From Limnoperna fortunei (Eukaryota > Mollusca > Bivalvia > Mytilida > Modiolidae), in NCBI GenBank assembly GCA_944474755.1, contig OX104112.1, positions 80,303,756 to 80,367,755 of the forward strand: a stretch of 64,000 nucleotides of DNA, written 5' to 3'. Shown piece by piece: positions 45,696-58,504 of this stretch; positions within the stretch are counted from its first letter, which is position 1, and the number at the start of each line of letters is the position of its first letter. Made by a program: the position numbers and the translations under genes. The notes beneath the pieces are model-generated. The model had not been told where the DNA came from and did not search any database. It saw only the letters and a program-made list of their open reading frames with translations.

Positions 45696-46382
45696 AACAA
45701 GTGTGGACACAGAAAAACGTCTCGCCTGCATTCCGCATCAGTAACGAAAATAAATTTCGTCAGAAGCATTACGTAAATAGCATTAAATATCAGCAGTGGA
45801 TTGTATACGAAATATTGTCACCATACCATGCATATTTACAGGGGAACAGCCGTAACCCAAAAACTTTAACGTAGTCGCTGGACCGTAAAATTGAGGTCAA
45901 GGTCAGGTGGAACCTACCAGACAGTCATGTACTATTCATCAGCAACCTATATACCAAATATTGTCATCCTACCATGCGTAGTTACAGAGGAACTATGGTA
46001 ACCCAAAAACTTTAACATAGTCGCTGGACCGTGAAATTGAGGTCAAGGTCAGGTGACACCTACCAGACAGTCATGTACTAGTCTTCAGCAACCTATACAC
46101 CAAATATTGTCATCCTACTATGCGTAGTTACAGAGGAACTGCCGTAACCCAAAAACTTTAACGTAGTCACTGGACCGTGAAATTGAGGTCAAGGTCAGGT
46201 GACAGGTGACTGACTGGCAAGTACTCATCATAAGCTACCTCTGTACCAAATTTGATGGACCTAGGGCTTGGGCTTACAAATATATGAAGCAAGATGTCAA
46301 GTGTTTACGCCGCGCCGCCGCGGCCTGATTCCGATACATATGTCTCGCCTCCAGCGACTTTCGTCGCAGGCGAGACAAAAAC
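45696..46382 (+). mobile_element. Family A HINE-like element, copy 2 (three core units)
   Basis: Very similar to 2998-3818 but with three 146-bp core units (GAGGTCAAGGTCA at 45893, 46039 and 46185). The terminal hairpin at 46342-46376 is more complete: GTCTCGCC pairs with GGCGAGAC outside and GCGAC with GTCGC inside. The two overlapping open frames that start near 46268 and 46294 come from this element and its flank. High identity between the copies suggests fairly recent activity. Confidence 0.7.
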
Positions 46383-46499
46383 TATGTCATTCTGTTTTAC
46401 TCAGCTTCATTTTGCAGATCTTGATGAGCTGGATAATTTTGTATGGAAAAGATTTTCTCTAGCTCTTATGGTTTTCAGGTTACTGAGGAAAAATGAATA

Positions 46500-47254
46500 A
46501 CTGACAGTCTTGAAGAGCTTTTAATGCCTAGGAGGGAGGTTCACTTCAAATTTTCTGTATCTGTTATCCTTTTTAACTAACTGCTACAAACTATCCTGAC
46601 CTACCTGACCCCCTCCCCCCTCCCCCTTACCCCCACTTGAGGTCAGCTGTCATGATTTGCACAATTTTGGTAGAGGACATCCTAAAGATGATGTGTCAAT
46701 GTTTCAAAGCAGCCCTTTTATTGGTTTAAGGAGATTTGTTTACAATCAATGTTCAAGTAGAATAACTCCTAAATGGGTCATGAGACAATCTTGACCCTAA
46801 AGTAATTTTGTAGCTCTCATAGAGCAGAACAAATAAGCAATTCTAACTTTTTCTCTAGTTCCAATAATTTTCACGATTTTGATGCAAAAATGGCAAAAAT
46901 CAAAGGGCAATAACTCCTACAAGGAGTCTATATACAACTTCAACCCAATGGAGTGTTTTGTAGAGCTTTTTACGCTGAAGAAGGAAAGTCTCTTCAGTTT
47001 TCCTGTATCATTTATACTTTTTGAACTGTAAGGCAAAAACTATATTTTGAACCCCCTCCCCTCATTATATTTTTTGCCAAGGTGGCCATGTTGGTTTGTC
47101 TGAGGCCATGATTTGGCAAATTTGGTAACGGATATTTTACTGATATGTGTGCAAAGTTTCAAAGCAATACCTTCAGCGGGAGAAGACTTTTAAAGAACAG
47201 TTAACGACGACAACGTACGCCAAATGATGGCAATAGCTTAAAAGTGAGATAAAA
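46500..47254. repeat. Family I units ending in a family C-type 3' end
   Basis: 'caagtagaataactcctaaa' and 'gggcaataactcctacaagg' units are followed by 'ccatgatttggcaaatttgg' units and a decayed family C-type terminus ('gatggcaatagcttaaaagt', 'gagataaaaatg'). A C-rich run lies at 46610-46635. Confidence 0.5.
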
Positions 47255-48545
47255 ATGCTTGCTTCAAAGTGCATTCTAAGTTACAAAAACATTTCCCTCA
47301 TGACAATGTTTGACATTTTTATAGCCTTGGCATTTACAATAATAAAGTACAGTTCTATTATCATTTAACCTATTACACAGTAATGGCAGTTATCGAAATG
47401 CCATATTTCATTTGGGTAAATGTTTCCAATATCCTATACAGGATATTAAAGCATTACAAAATCTGTTATAAATTATACCAATTAATAGTAAAAATCACAT
47501 ACACATGTACAATGATCATAGATTATTTTCTCCATTAGGCATAAATGAAGCATAAAATAAATGTTAATGTTGAACCAGTTCGTTTGGTAAGTCGGTTAAT
47601 TTTTATGTTCACTCTACTGAGGAATATTATGTTAAACTCCTGTCCAATTATTCGACTGAATGGTTGGTTAACATCCACTGAACAGTGTTTCAGAATTTGA
47701 ACAAGTTAACAAACAATAATTCAAATTGTTTTGTAAGCTGAAATCTGATTGGCTAATTCAATGAAGCAACCCATAATATACAATATTACTTGCGCTCGTC
47801 ACATGACCTATTCTTACGCTGTTAAAATTCAAAATGTCCCTTGCCGTCATAGATGTTCTTACCATTAAAAGTGTCAGTCTAAAGTTAACTTACTAGGAAT
47901 ATTTCAAATTTCTTCTGGCTTGGGTCTGTTTAATCCATTCATAAAGCGCTCCCTGTTTATTGGGTGTAAACAGACCCAAACCAAATGTTATATTGTATAA
48001 CCTTTCCAGAAATTAAAAATATTCTTTAAATAAATCAACAGAAGAAATGGACCCAAGGACAGAAATTTTGATGGCCAATAGAAAAGTATAGGAAGTTATT
48101 AGGGCTGAATTGAGGCTTTTGTATTTGCTACAAATAGGCCTGCTATTTTTGAAGACGGGCTCTTTATTACTCATCCTGGTCTGTGGCCAAGATTGTGAAG
48201 TTATTACAATCAACAAATATCCAAGTATAAATAAATAAATTCTAATATGACATGCTTTAAAGCCTTTGAGACCACAACTGTGGTAAAAAAATGATTTATC
48301 TATGAGCAACACACGCTGAAAAGGGCGTGTTTTAAATGGCTGTTCCAATTACAAAACTGTAACTCCCACTGGATAGCTATTGCATATGACGTATAAATCT
48401 TAAAAATAGCGACACGTGCTATAATTATCCGTTGCAATATATTGTGTTACATTGACGGAACAGCCAGTTTATGGCGGAAACGATGTTTTCTATAGGTACG
48501 AAAATATTATAAATGTACTCTAATTGTCTTATTAGAATAGAAATA
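47255..48545. other. Unassigned region with a small foldback
   Basis: 'ggcttgggtctgttta' near 47919 and its inverse 'taaacagacccaaacc' near 47970 form a roughly 65-bp foldback. The 111-residue minus-strand open frame at 48013-48348 has no recognised family. Confidence 0.45.
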
Positions 48546-48693
48546 TTTCACGGAGGCTTTGATTTATCATTGTTTTACCACGGGATGACCATTTATGTCG
48601 TTATTTTATCCCTCGCTTTAGCTCGGTATTAAATAATACGACATAAATGGTCACCCCATGGTAAAACAATGATAAACCACAGCCTCCGTGAAT
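48546..48693. mobile_element. MITE-like foldback element, complete copy
   Basis: Arms of about 62 bp begin 'tttcacggaggctttgattt' and end, inverted, 'aaaccacagcctccgtgaat'. The centre reads 'ctcgctttagctcgg'. A deleted copy lies at 12360-12450, which shows mobility or amplification of this sequence. No coding capacity. Confidence 0.9.
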
Positions 48694-49874
48694 TATATCT
48701 TAAGTTTATTCTCACTGTCCTTTTGTTTCCTGTAGAAATTGACAAATTTTAGCACTTTACTGATATTGCAAGCATAAAAACAATATAAGTAGTCTGAAAA
48801 CATTAATTCTATTTGTACTCACTAAAAAACAGGAGAGAAAATATACCAGGTACATATATTGTCTATACAGCTTTAAAACCAGTCGATTGTTGTCTAAATT
48901 AGCCTGTGAGTTTCAAAATCATTGAATTATTGACACAATGGAACTTTATATATCCTGTTAAACTTTATATGTAACAGCTTTATCAGATAAGTATAAATGT
49001 GTCTTACTATGATTTCATACAAAGCAATGAATCTTTTAAAATAAAAATCTAGTGTCTGCAAAAAAACAAGATTTTGGTTCTTGCTCTAAGTATAGTACTA
49101 TTTGTTAAAAGGAATGAATCAAATTAAGGCATTTAACAATTCAATTACACAAATGACATATTTGGTATTACCAGCAGCAGACTTCTGAAAAAAACATTTT
49201 ATACTAGCTGGTATATAAATCTATTTTATTCTGCAACTACCATTTCAACTATACAAATACCACTCTATGAATAAAGCAAACCTTTATTTGTAAATAATCA
49301 CAGCATCCCCTGGTACACTTGTCCTTACTTCTAATGATATTAGGTATTCTATTCTGGTTTATGTCACGTTGTCCAATACGTTTTTTGTTTGTGATGTCGA
49401 GCTATCACATGAATACGCACAGAAAGTAAAAAATCGGCTAGAAGTTCACTTTTTCATGTTTTTCATTAGTATAAAATTTCTTTTCTGCTTGCAGAATAAA
49501 AACAATATTCGTACATTGTCAAAAAAAAAATACAGTTTATTTATACAAGAGTTAGAAACAGGAAGAAATGTAATGCTGCTAGTTATAAATTTATGTTTTA
49601 TTCCTTGGATGCTGCTACAGGACATGAATTTTGCAAGTCAAAAGTCATACAAAATATCAATTACATTTGCATTTAAAAATTCATGTACAGTGTTTTGATA
49701 TTTTGTAAATTAATTTCTTTTTATTTTTACCGTAATATAATACATTTATTACGTTGGATAGTGCAGTTATGATGTAACAGTAACATCCTGGGTAGCTCTT
49801 GTTTTGTTTATGTGACAAAGTTCTTCCATTATTCTGGTTAGACAACATGTCAGCTATTGGAAGGTTATACAATA
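48694..49874. other. Unassigned sequence
   Basis: No gene supported. The 109-residue plus-strand open frame at 49369-49698 is AT-rich, lysine- and phenylalanine-rich and shows no known motif; it is best read as chance. Confidence 0.45.
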
Positions 49875-50045
49875 TCAACCATTCAACTTTATTGATAGGA
49901 CCATGTTATTTTCGATATCAACTATTCAACTGTATTGATAGGACCATGTTATTTTCAATATCCACAATTCAACTGTATTGATAGGACCATGTTATTTTCA
50001 ATATCAACTATTCAACTGTATTGACAGGACCATGTTATTTTCAAT
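49875..50045. repeat. 40-bp-class tandem array, four units
   Basis: 'atcaactattcaactgtatt' plus 'gataggaccatgttattttc' repeats four times with small changes. Confidence 0.9.
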
Positions 50046-50462
50046 GGTTGTCCATGGTTTTTTTTATTACATTTAGCATCCTGACAGGTTACATGGTAAC
50101 CATTTAAATACAAATAAGTAAACAATGTCAAGGAGTCCATCCTTTAACTATAAGCACTTTGTACCAATAAACATTCATTACACACCGTTAAATGGAAACC
50201 TATCGGAACAATTTAATTTCCTGGCATTCAAACTAAAACTAATGACAATTTAATAGGGCATTATATTAAAATTGATATCCAATTTCCCAGACCTTGTGTC
50301 TGACAAATATATAATAAAGCATGGAGAACACAAAATATATATAATACAAGAAATTTGAAAACATCATGATATTGTCAAATTTCCTCCACACCTTAATTAT
50401 ATCTAATTAGCCTGTTTTTATTACTAAATATAAAGGTATTTAGGAAGAAATTTACAGTCTGC

Positions 50463-50680
50463 TTTGTCATAGCAGACATATTACCTTGATTTTTATATAG
50501 CAGGTAGATTGCAATCCATAGGCCCACAGTACACTCAGACACCAACAGTATTATCTTGAATTTTATATAGCAGGTAGATTGCAAACCAGAGGCCCACAGT
50601 ACACTCAGACACCAACAGTATTATCTTGATTTTTATATAGCAGGTAGATTGCAAACCAGAGGCCCACAGTAATACCTTGA
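50463..50680. repeat. Tandem repeat of about 85 bp, three units
   Basis: The unit includes 'cttgatttttatatagcagg', 'tagattgcaaaccagaggcc' and 'cacagtacactcagacacca'. A further unit lies apart at about 51510-51605, separated by the family J copy and about 550 bp of unassigned sequence. Confidence 0.85.
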
Positions 50681-51239
50681 TACTTATATCAATAAATGCA
50701 AGAGATCTTTGAATATTTTGATTTTAACTTTCAAAATGTTGGAAGATATAGGGACAAAGGTCTAATACAGAATCATTTCTTGAAAACAATGAAACACTGA
50801 GTATAAAACACTATGGAGATATGAATTGTTTACAAATATTGGAACTGACAAGGGTAATAGCAAATTGAGAATATTTAGACTTTTAAAAGATGTTTTCAAT
50901 TTGAAAATTATCTAGTTAGGAACCTATAAACACACAAGTATTTTAACAATCATGATTTAGAAATAGAAAAACAGAGATAAAATAAAAAAGCTTTAACAAA
51001 TAGAATTTGTAAATTATGCAACAGAAGCATTTAAAATTAAATACACTTCTTATTTGCAATGTACCAGTTAAGAGAGCACTAGAAAAGATACTGTAAACAA
51101 AATTGAAATTCATTATAAAAATATTGAATATTTAAATTCATACAATAAATTTATTTGGTTACTCTCAGCAGAAAACCAGTTATCTATAATAAACTAGTCT
51201 TTTTATTAACAAGTCTCCAGAACAATAGACTAGAATTAA
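50681..51239. other. Unassigned AT-rich sequence
   Basis: No gene or structured repeat recognised. Confidence 0.45.
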
Positions 51240-51500
51240 CATGGAACAGCACTAAGTTGTGCTAAGTATACCCCCACTCGACCATTTTTCGGCTCGTAAA
51301 ACAGTAAGTTGATAACTGACTGACTTGGAAAGGGGAGGCATGTTACAACTCATCATGCTAAAGCTGTGCACCAAATTTGAAATCAATCCCTTCAGTAGAA
51401 GCCGAGAAATCTGTTACAAAAGTTTGCACCGGACAGACAGACGGACTGACAGACGGAAAAGGTGATTGCAATATAGCCCCCTCTCTTATGAGTAGGGTAT
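51240..51500. repeat. Family J repeat
   Basis: 'gactgacttggaaaggggag', 'aagctgtgcaccaaatttga' and 'gaagccgagaaatctgttac' followed by a 'ggacagacagacggactgac' tail. Its inverse lies at 24530-24690. Confidence 0.75.
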
Positions 51501-51605
51501 AATATCTTGCCGTTAGATTGCAAACCAGACGCTCACAGTATTACCTTGATTTTTAAATAGCAGTTAGATTGCAATTAAACCATAGGCCTACAGAACACTG
51601 ACACC

Positions 51606-53329
51606 AATTAAAAAAAAGAAATCACTATGAATTATTTTGCTACAACATAAGCCTATTATTAGTTAATATTTTTGATATTTGATTGTTAAATATTTTGAAT
51701 GGTGGTAATATTTGCAACAGAGACACATATCTTGCTTGTATTAATGATTTCAAACATGTTCACTTGAAGGTAATTTTCAGGATATACTGTGATCCTGAAA
51801 TAGGTAAAAACAGATTACCCCCATCTTAGTTATTTAATGTAAACTTAACATCCCTACCTATTGAGATATTTTCCTGGGGATATAGCCAAACAGGGACTGG
51901 TAAAAAAGTCTTGGAAATGATCCAACTTAATGAAAATGTTGTGGAGCAAATAAGATTTTATGTAAAACTTAATCAATTTCTGAAGAGAAGGACATCATAC
52001 CCAACTATTAAGAATGTCTGGACATTTTCAATTACAGCTAATTAGTAACATGTCTGTTAAGATAAAAGCCACTTCATGTTGTTATCGATTCCCAATAACT
52101 TAAGTAATGTTAGGGGAATAAATCTGTAATTTATGCTAAAAAATGTCTGGGATAATAAAATGTGAATTATACAAGCTAATTAATTCCTGATCAATCTGAC
52201 ATAGATTTTTACAATACTAAAAGTCAGTTTCTGTATGGAGGTTTTTGCCTGAAAATTATTTTTCACAGTGAATCAGCATTTTGAAATGCACTGCTTTTCC
52301 ATTTTGATACGGCAATTTAACTTTGTAAAATTTGACCTAAATATGTTGGTCTGAGGCCACAATTTGTGCAAACTTGATAGAGGAAATTTTACTGATGATG
52401 TGTGCAGTTTCAAAGCAATCCCCTTCAGCTGTTTTGGGGAAGAAGATTTAGTAAAGAAAAGTTATCAAAGATGACGGATGACGACAACAGAAGGCAAGTG
52501 ATGCAATAGCTTACACGACCCTTTGGGTCAGGTGAACTAAAAATGAGTAATGACTTTTGAACTATCTATAGGTTGTGTCTTCATGCTATTTTGGGACAGC
52601 CCAGGTGATCTATTAAATCACTTATGAAAACATATAAAATTTCTATCACTGGTGGAATATCGCCCTGATCTTTCCCAAAAACTATGTAAGAACCTATTAT
52701 TCTCTTACTAACCAATAATGGTCATGTGGATTGGGAATCTTGGGATCCAATGATGATTTCTTCCCATCAAAACACAATAAATTTATTGAATTCATGGTCA
52801 GAAACTGTAAAACTCCTGTGTATTATCCATCATATAAAACAGCATATCATATTTGACGTCTTAATAACAAGGGGAAAAATAACGTTAATAAAAATTATAT
52901 TAATAGCACATAATTCATATGAAAGAATAATTAGATTTTTCCTGATATCCTGAGAGAAAAAAAGGCTGGTGATGATCTGGGAATAAAAAATCTGATAAAT
53001 CAAAAATTAATTCATTTTTAGTAAAGTTATACTCATAAAATGTGCAGTTGATTAAAACCTAAGTCTTGATCAATATACCTTCCATTACACAATAACAATT
53101 AATCAACATATAGGATAAACTTGGAAATCCAAGCTTAACGTATGGCTTACAACCCTGAAATAAATTAATTTTCTTCCAATTTCAATTTGAAAAAAGAAAA
53201 CATGTTCTAAACTTCTAATACCAAGAATATTTATGGACTAGGAATAAGAAGTATTGTGTGTTATAGTAGGGTTTAATGATACTAGCAGCGTCTTTTCAGA
53301 AATAAAATGGCATCCACAGTAAAAACCAC
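51606..53329. other. Mostly unassigned, with a family C 3' end
   Basis: From about 52330 to 52543 the sequence matches the 46500-47254 repeat and ends in the family C hairpin ('cgaccctttgggtcaggtga'). The rest has no gene or clear repeat. Confidence 0.5.
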
Positions 53330-54685
53330 TGAACCTTGGAAGGAAAACTGGCAAAGACTCTAGGTAATACATTATAAACCCCAGACTTGGCAGGAAAATT
53401 GCCAAAAACTCTAGGTAATGCATTATAAACCCCAGACACTTGGAAGGAAAACTGGCAAAAACTCTAGGTAATACATTATAAACCCCAGACACTTGGAAGG
53501 ATAACTGGCAATAGGTCTAGGTAATGCAGTAAAAACCACTGAACCTTGGAAGGAAAACTGGCAAAAACTCTAGGTAATACATTATAAACCCCAGACACTT
53601 GGAAGGAAAACTGGCAAAAACTCTAGGTAATACATTATAAACCCCAGACCCTTGGAAGGAAAACTGGCAAAAACTCTAGGTAATACATTATAAACCCCAG
53701 ACACTTGGAAGGAAAACTGGCAAAAACTCTAGGTAATACATTATAAACCCCAGACACTTGGAAGGAAAACTGGCAATAGGTCTAGGTAATGCAGTAAAAA
53801 CCACTGAACCTTGGAATGAAAACTGGCAAAAACTCTAGGTAATACATTATAAACCCCAGACACTTGGAAGGAAAACTGGCAAAAACTCTAGGTAATACAT
53901 TATAAACCCCAGACCCTTGGAAGGAAAACTGGCAAAAACTCTAGGTAATACATTATAAACCCCAGACACTTGGAAGGAAAACTGGCAAAAACTCTAGGTA
54001 ATACATTATAAACCCCAGACCCTTGGAAGGAAAACTGGCAAAAACTCTAGGTAATAGATTATAAACCCCAGACACTTGGAAGGAAAACTGGCAAAAACTC
54101 TAGGTAATACATTATAAACCCCAGACCCTTGGAAGGAAAACTGGCAAAAACTCTAGGTAATACATTATAAACCCTAGACACTTAGAAGGAAAACTGGCAA
54201 AAACTCTAGGTAATACATTATAAACCCCAGACCCTTGGAAGGAAAACTGGCAAAAACTCTAGGTAATACATTATAAACCCCAGACACTTGGAAGGAAAAC
54301 TGGCAATAGGTCTAGGTAATGCAGTAAAAACCACTGAACCTTGGAAGGAAAACTGGCAAAAACTCTAGGTAATACATTATAAACCCCAGACACTTGGAAG
54401 GAAAACTGGCAATAGGTCTATGTAATGCAGTAAAAACCCCAGACACTTGGAAGGAAAACTGGCAAAAACTCTAGGTAATACATTATAAACCCCAGACACT
54501 TGGAAGGAAAACTGGCAATAGGTCTAGGTAATGCAGTAAAAACCACTGAACCTTGGAAGGAAAACTGGAAAAAACTCTAGGTAATACATTATAAACCCCA
54601 GACACTTGGAAGGAAAACTGGCAATAGGTCTATGTAATGCAGTAAAAACCCCAGACACTTGGAAGGAAAACTGGCAATAGTTTTA
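53330..54685. repeat. 53-bp minisatellite, about 26 units
   Basis: The unit is 'cttggaaggaaaactggcaa' then 'aaactctaggtaatacatta' and 'taaaccccagaca'. A variant block 'aataggtctaggtaatgcag' plus 'taaaaaccactgaac' recurs at irregular intervals, which suggests multi-unit duplications. Open frames on the minus strand are repeat-made. Confidence 0.93.
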
Positions 54686-54829
54686 GGTAACACTGTCCAC
54701 AGTAAAGAACTTAAGGAGTCAACTAATTGAAACATCTTATGGGGCAGGTAATCAAAGGTCAGGGTTTTAACCATATACTCCTGCTTTATCTAACAATAAA
54801 ATCTGGACAATATGATACAGTTGAATTCA

Positions 54830-55190
54830 CAAAAGTCTGAACTAGCCGGGTTGCAAAGCAAGTACTTTAATAGATAGGGAATGGTTTACAATTTGTTGGA
54901 TTAAGGTGCTGGGTTGGTGCAAAAAAAATGTAGGAGGAGTTGAATACACAAAATGCAAATGTACTGAAAAATGACTAAGTTCCAAAGTCTGGAAAATTAG
55001 GAAAAAAAATCCTCAAACTATTCCTTAATAGCAGGTGCACTTCAATACAATCTTTGTGTGAACTTTCAGAGATCTGGGTTGAAACTGTAGGAGGATTTGA
55101 TTAAACAAAATAGATACCATATTTTCCCTGCCCGCCCGACTTCACAACACTATAACCCAGGTTTGAACTAACTGCAAGTAGAGTTAAGCT
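54830..55190. repeat. Family E repeat
   Basis: 'gccgggttgcaaagcaagta', 'taggaggagttgaatacaca' and 'gcccgacttcacaacactat' match 36040-36520. Confidence 0.65.
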
Positions 55191-55801
55191 TATTTCAAAC
55201 AAACAAAATATCTTAAAAAGATCCTTGCCGATATGAAGAGATTACATCTCTACTCATTTATATTTACACAATTTACTGAAAGAATACAATAAACTATAAA
55301 ATCACTGCAATCACCATGTCTTTCTTAAACTTTTCACATATCTAGGACTATGGAAATGAATTGTTAAAAGTTCATAACAGTTCACGACAAACAACTTTGC
55401 TGTTTATTGAACAACTTCAGAGCTGCATTCATTAGCCATAAGTTAATTCAGATTTTAACAGGAAAGTCTTCAGATTGACAAGAAGCTATTACATAAAGTA
55501 GGGTTTAAAGACAGTTAGGACACAAAGAGATGTTTTATTGCAGACAGTTTGGCTGAAACCCGAATATAAAATCAAACTTTAACCTAATTTACTGAATTAT
55601 TCATAAGAATGAATAGATTTTTTTTTATAAATGAGGCTGACAAGTATTTAAAGGATTGATTTTGGTGAGAAATTTCTATCAAGGGCAAAATGAAGGTGAT
55701 AAAAGATCAGAAATAAGTGTAAAAAGTTCATGAGTAATTGGTTTAAACAAATGTTTAAAACTTAATAGTTCAATTAGCAAGTTAATTCACTGTAGACAAT
55801 A
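55191..55801. other. Unassigned AT-rich sequence
   Basis: No gene or structured repeat recognised. Confidence 0.45.
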
Positions 55802-56866
55802 ACTAGAGGCTCTCAAGAGCCTGTATCGCTCACCTGACTTACAAAAAAATTTTACGAGACATTACTTTTCTTACAAATTTTGATATTAAATGCTAAAGAT
55901 TTTATTTGATGAGGCTTTTTCTATGAATGTTGCCATATTTCAAATCAATCTGCATCCGGTTTGTAAAAAGAAGATTTTTGAAATTTCAGCCAATCAGAAC
56001 CCATAAGTGGCCCTGGAAGCCATGTTCAATTTGCAATTGGCTTGAAAAACTTAAAATAATAAGATAAATATTCAACCATAATTTCTTTATAATTTGGCTT
56101 AATTATGTAGAACAGTTTCTGAGAAGAAGTTGTTTGTATGTTTTTCCCATAGGGTTCTTTGTTAAACTAAGTCCTGCAATGGGGGCCATCTTGGATTTTG
56201 GATTGGCACTAAAATCTCAAACTTTGTAGAGGATCATCTAAGGCACATATCTGCAATATTTCAAATCAATCAGCCAAATGGTTTATGAGAATTATGAAAA
56301 TTTTGAAATTCAGCCAATCAGAACACATTAGTGGTCCTGGAAGTCATGTCCAATTTGCAATTGCCTCGAAAAACTCAAATTATTAAGATAACTATCCATC
56401 CTTCATTTCTTCATAATTTGGCTTCATTGTGTGGAACAATTTCTGAAAAGAAGTTGTTTGTATGTTTTTCCCATCGGGTCCTATGTTAAACTATGTCCTG
56501 CAATGGTGGCCATCTTGGATTTTGGATCGGCACAAAAAACTCAAACTTTGTAGAGGACCATCTAAGGTATATTTCTGCAACATTGCAAATCAATCTGACA
56601 AGCGGATTATGAGGAGAGGATTTTTGAAATTCAGCCAATCAGAACGCATTAAAGGCTCTGGCAGCCATGTTTAATATTTGATCAGCACCAAAAACTCAAA
56701 CTATGAAAAGAACCACCCAATAAACATTCCTGCCAAGTTTGGTTACAATTGGCCAAGAGATTTTGGAGAAGAAGATTGAAATGTGAAAAGTTTACAGATG
56801 ATGACGACGTACGCAAAGAGATGAGAATAGCTCACACTGACCTAATGGGTCTGGTGAGCTAATAAG
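55802..56866 (+). mobile_element. Family C HINE-like element, copy 2
   Basis: The clearest copy of the family start: 'actagaggctctcaagagcc' then 'tgtatcgctcacctgac'. It ends 'gctcacactgacctaatggg' then 'tctggtgagct'. The interior contains about three units sharing 'tttcagccaatcagaaccca' and 'ccatcttggattttggat'. Terminal hairpin stem CTCAC/GTGAG is kept; the inner stem has mismatches compared with 26711-26739. Confidence 0.65.
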
Positions 56867-56999
56867 GACCAAAATGCCCAATCAGCAAAACTATAGACAG
56901 CTCTAAATGTACACATCAATCAGACACAACATTAGTATGTCCCCTTTATGCATTTAAAAAAACAGAAATGGCCAACTGCTTTCATCTGTGTTAACAATT

Positions 57000-57200
57000 A
57001 AACATTTTAAGGGGCAGGGGGGATTGTCAACTGTTCTAATTTGTGTGTTAAATTTACCTGAAGGGGAGGGATAGTCCACTATTCTAATTGTGTGTTAAAT
57101 TTACCTATAGGGGAGGAATAGTGAACTGTTCTTCTGGTGCATTACATTTACCTGTAGGGGAGGGATGATCACTGTTCTTCTGGTGTGTTACATTTACCTG
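57000..57200. repeat. Short tandem repeat of about 50 bp, four units
   Basis: 'attctaattgtgtgttaaat' plus 'ttacctataggggagg' repeats about four times with drift. Confidence 0.8.
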
Positions 57201-57392
57201 TAGTTGAGGGTTTTTTATTCTTTTAATGCCAAGTTTTTCTTTTTGCATTATAAATTCTGTTTCCTGACATTGCATAAAGACATTTACTAGTTATTACCCG
57301 TCACAAAAAAGCTTGTATCCAGATAAACTTTGAAAAAGTGAAGATGATGCACTATGAAGGTTATTAAAAATTGGTGAGTTAAGGATTGAGAT

Positions 57393-57672
57393 ACTTTGTT
57401 ACAGGGGCCTTGGTGGATGAGTGGTTAAGGTAGTTAGTCATCTTCTATTCATCACGGGGTCAGTCAACACTTGGGTTGCGGGTTCGAGTCTGGCTGCCCG
57501 CAGGGTATACTCAACTCCAATGGTAATTGACAAGGATTGCCAGTTTTTCTACAGAGGTCAGGGTCCTAAGGTACTACAGCTTCCTCTGCCAACAAAAACT
57601 GGATGCCATGATATAGCTTAACAATTGCTAAAAGTGGCATTAAACACCATTCAAACAAACAACTTCCTTACA
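57393..57672 (+). mobile_element. tRNA-derived SINE, full length
   Basis: The head 'ggggccttggtggatgagtg' followed by 'gttaagg' carries an A-box-like block, and 'gggttcgagtc' at about 57480-57490 is a good B-box. The body contains 'gccagtttttctacagaggt' and the tail ends 'aaacaccattcaaacaaac'. Possible target duplications are ACTTTGTTACA (57393-57403) and ACTTCCTTACA (57662-57672), two mismatches. This is the best-preserved promoter of the SINEs here. Confidence 0.9.
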
Positions 57673-58504
57673 TATCGCGCAAAGAAGTTATCTCCCCTTC
57701 TATATTGCAAGTGGATTTTGAACCAATGTAACTCTTGAAGCAGATATGATAGAGAATTTGGGTTTTCACTGATGGTCACATTTTAATTTTTGAAATTGTG
57801 TTGTGTGCATATATTTTCCTAAGCAATAAGAGATACAAAACTGAAACCTTAACCAAAATATAGAACTTGTTAAGGTCTTGAATTGTCAAATATTTTGATT
57901 CACCCTTTATAAGAGTTATCTCCCCTGGCTAAATTAAAAAATATATTGGAAATAGTATTATCTCAGTAACTATAACATATATTGACATAGGACATGCATT
58001 ATTGGACTGTATAAGCCATTACCTTGAAAAGGTCAAAAGTATGGTTACATCTATTTTTGGTTATTGATGCATAAAATGAATCGGATACTTTGATTGGATG
58101 ATTTTATAGATTGAAACAGCTATTCTGACTGGCTTCTGAACAATTGTACTTTTGATCTATTTTTAAGGTAGAACTAAATATTGAATTCCACTGACTGCTT
58201 ATATTCTATTTTGAAATGACACTGTGCAAGCTGATAAACTAGTATTTTGATGAAATTTTAGTAAATAATGTAATAAGTATAGATTATTACTGGTCAAATT
58301 ACATATCTGCCCCTAAGCATCAGCTGACTGTAGATATAGGTCGAGAGAAGATATAAGGGCAGTTATGGAATTCAAGATGTAATAATCTATTTACAGGTGA
58401 CATAAAAGAACTTAAACAAAAATTATTTTATTTAATATTTAATAATATTTTATTATGTTTATATTTGAGGTTCTGTGTACATCATTTTGTTGCCTTTTGA
58501 TCTC
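57673..58504. other. Unassigned sequence
   Basis: No gene or structured repeat recognised. Confidence 0.45.

Noticed and set aside
48013..48348. 111-residue minus-strand open frame
   Set aside because: No family resemblance and it lies beside foldback sequence.
49369..49698. 109-residue plus-strand open frame
   Set aside because: No motif, AT-driven composition and no splice or promoter context.
57404..57490. Possible true tRNA gene with A and B boxes
   Set aside because: The tRNA-like head continues directly into the shared SINE body and tail, and the cloverleaf is not complete.
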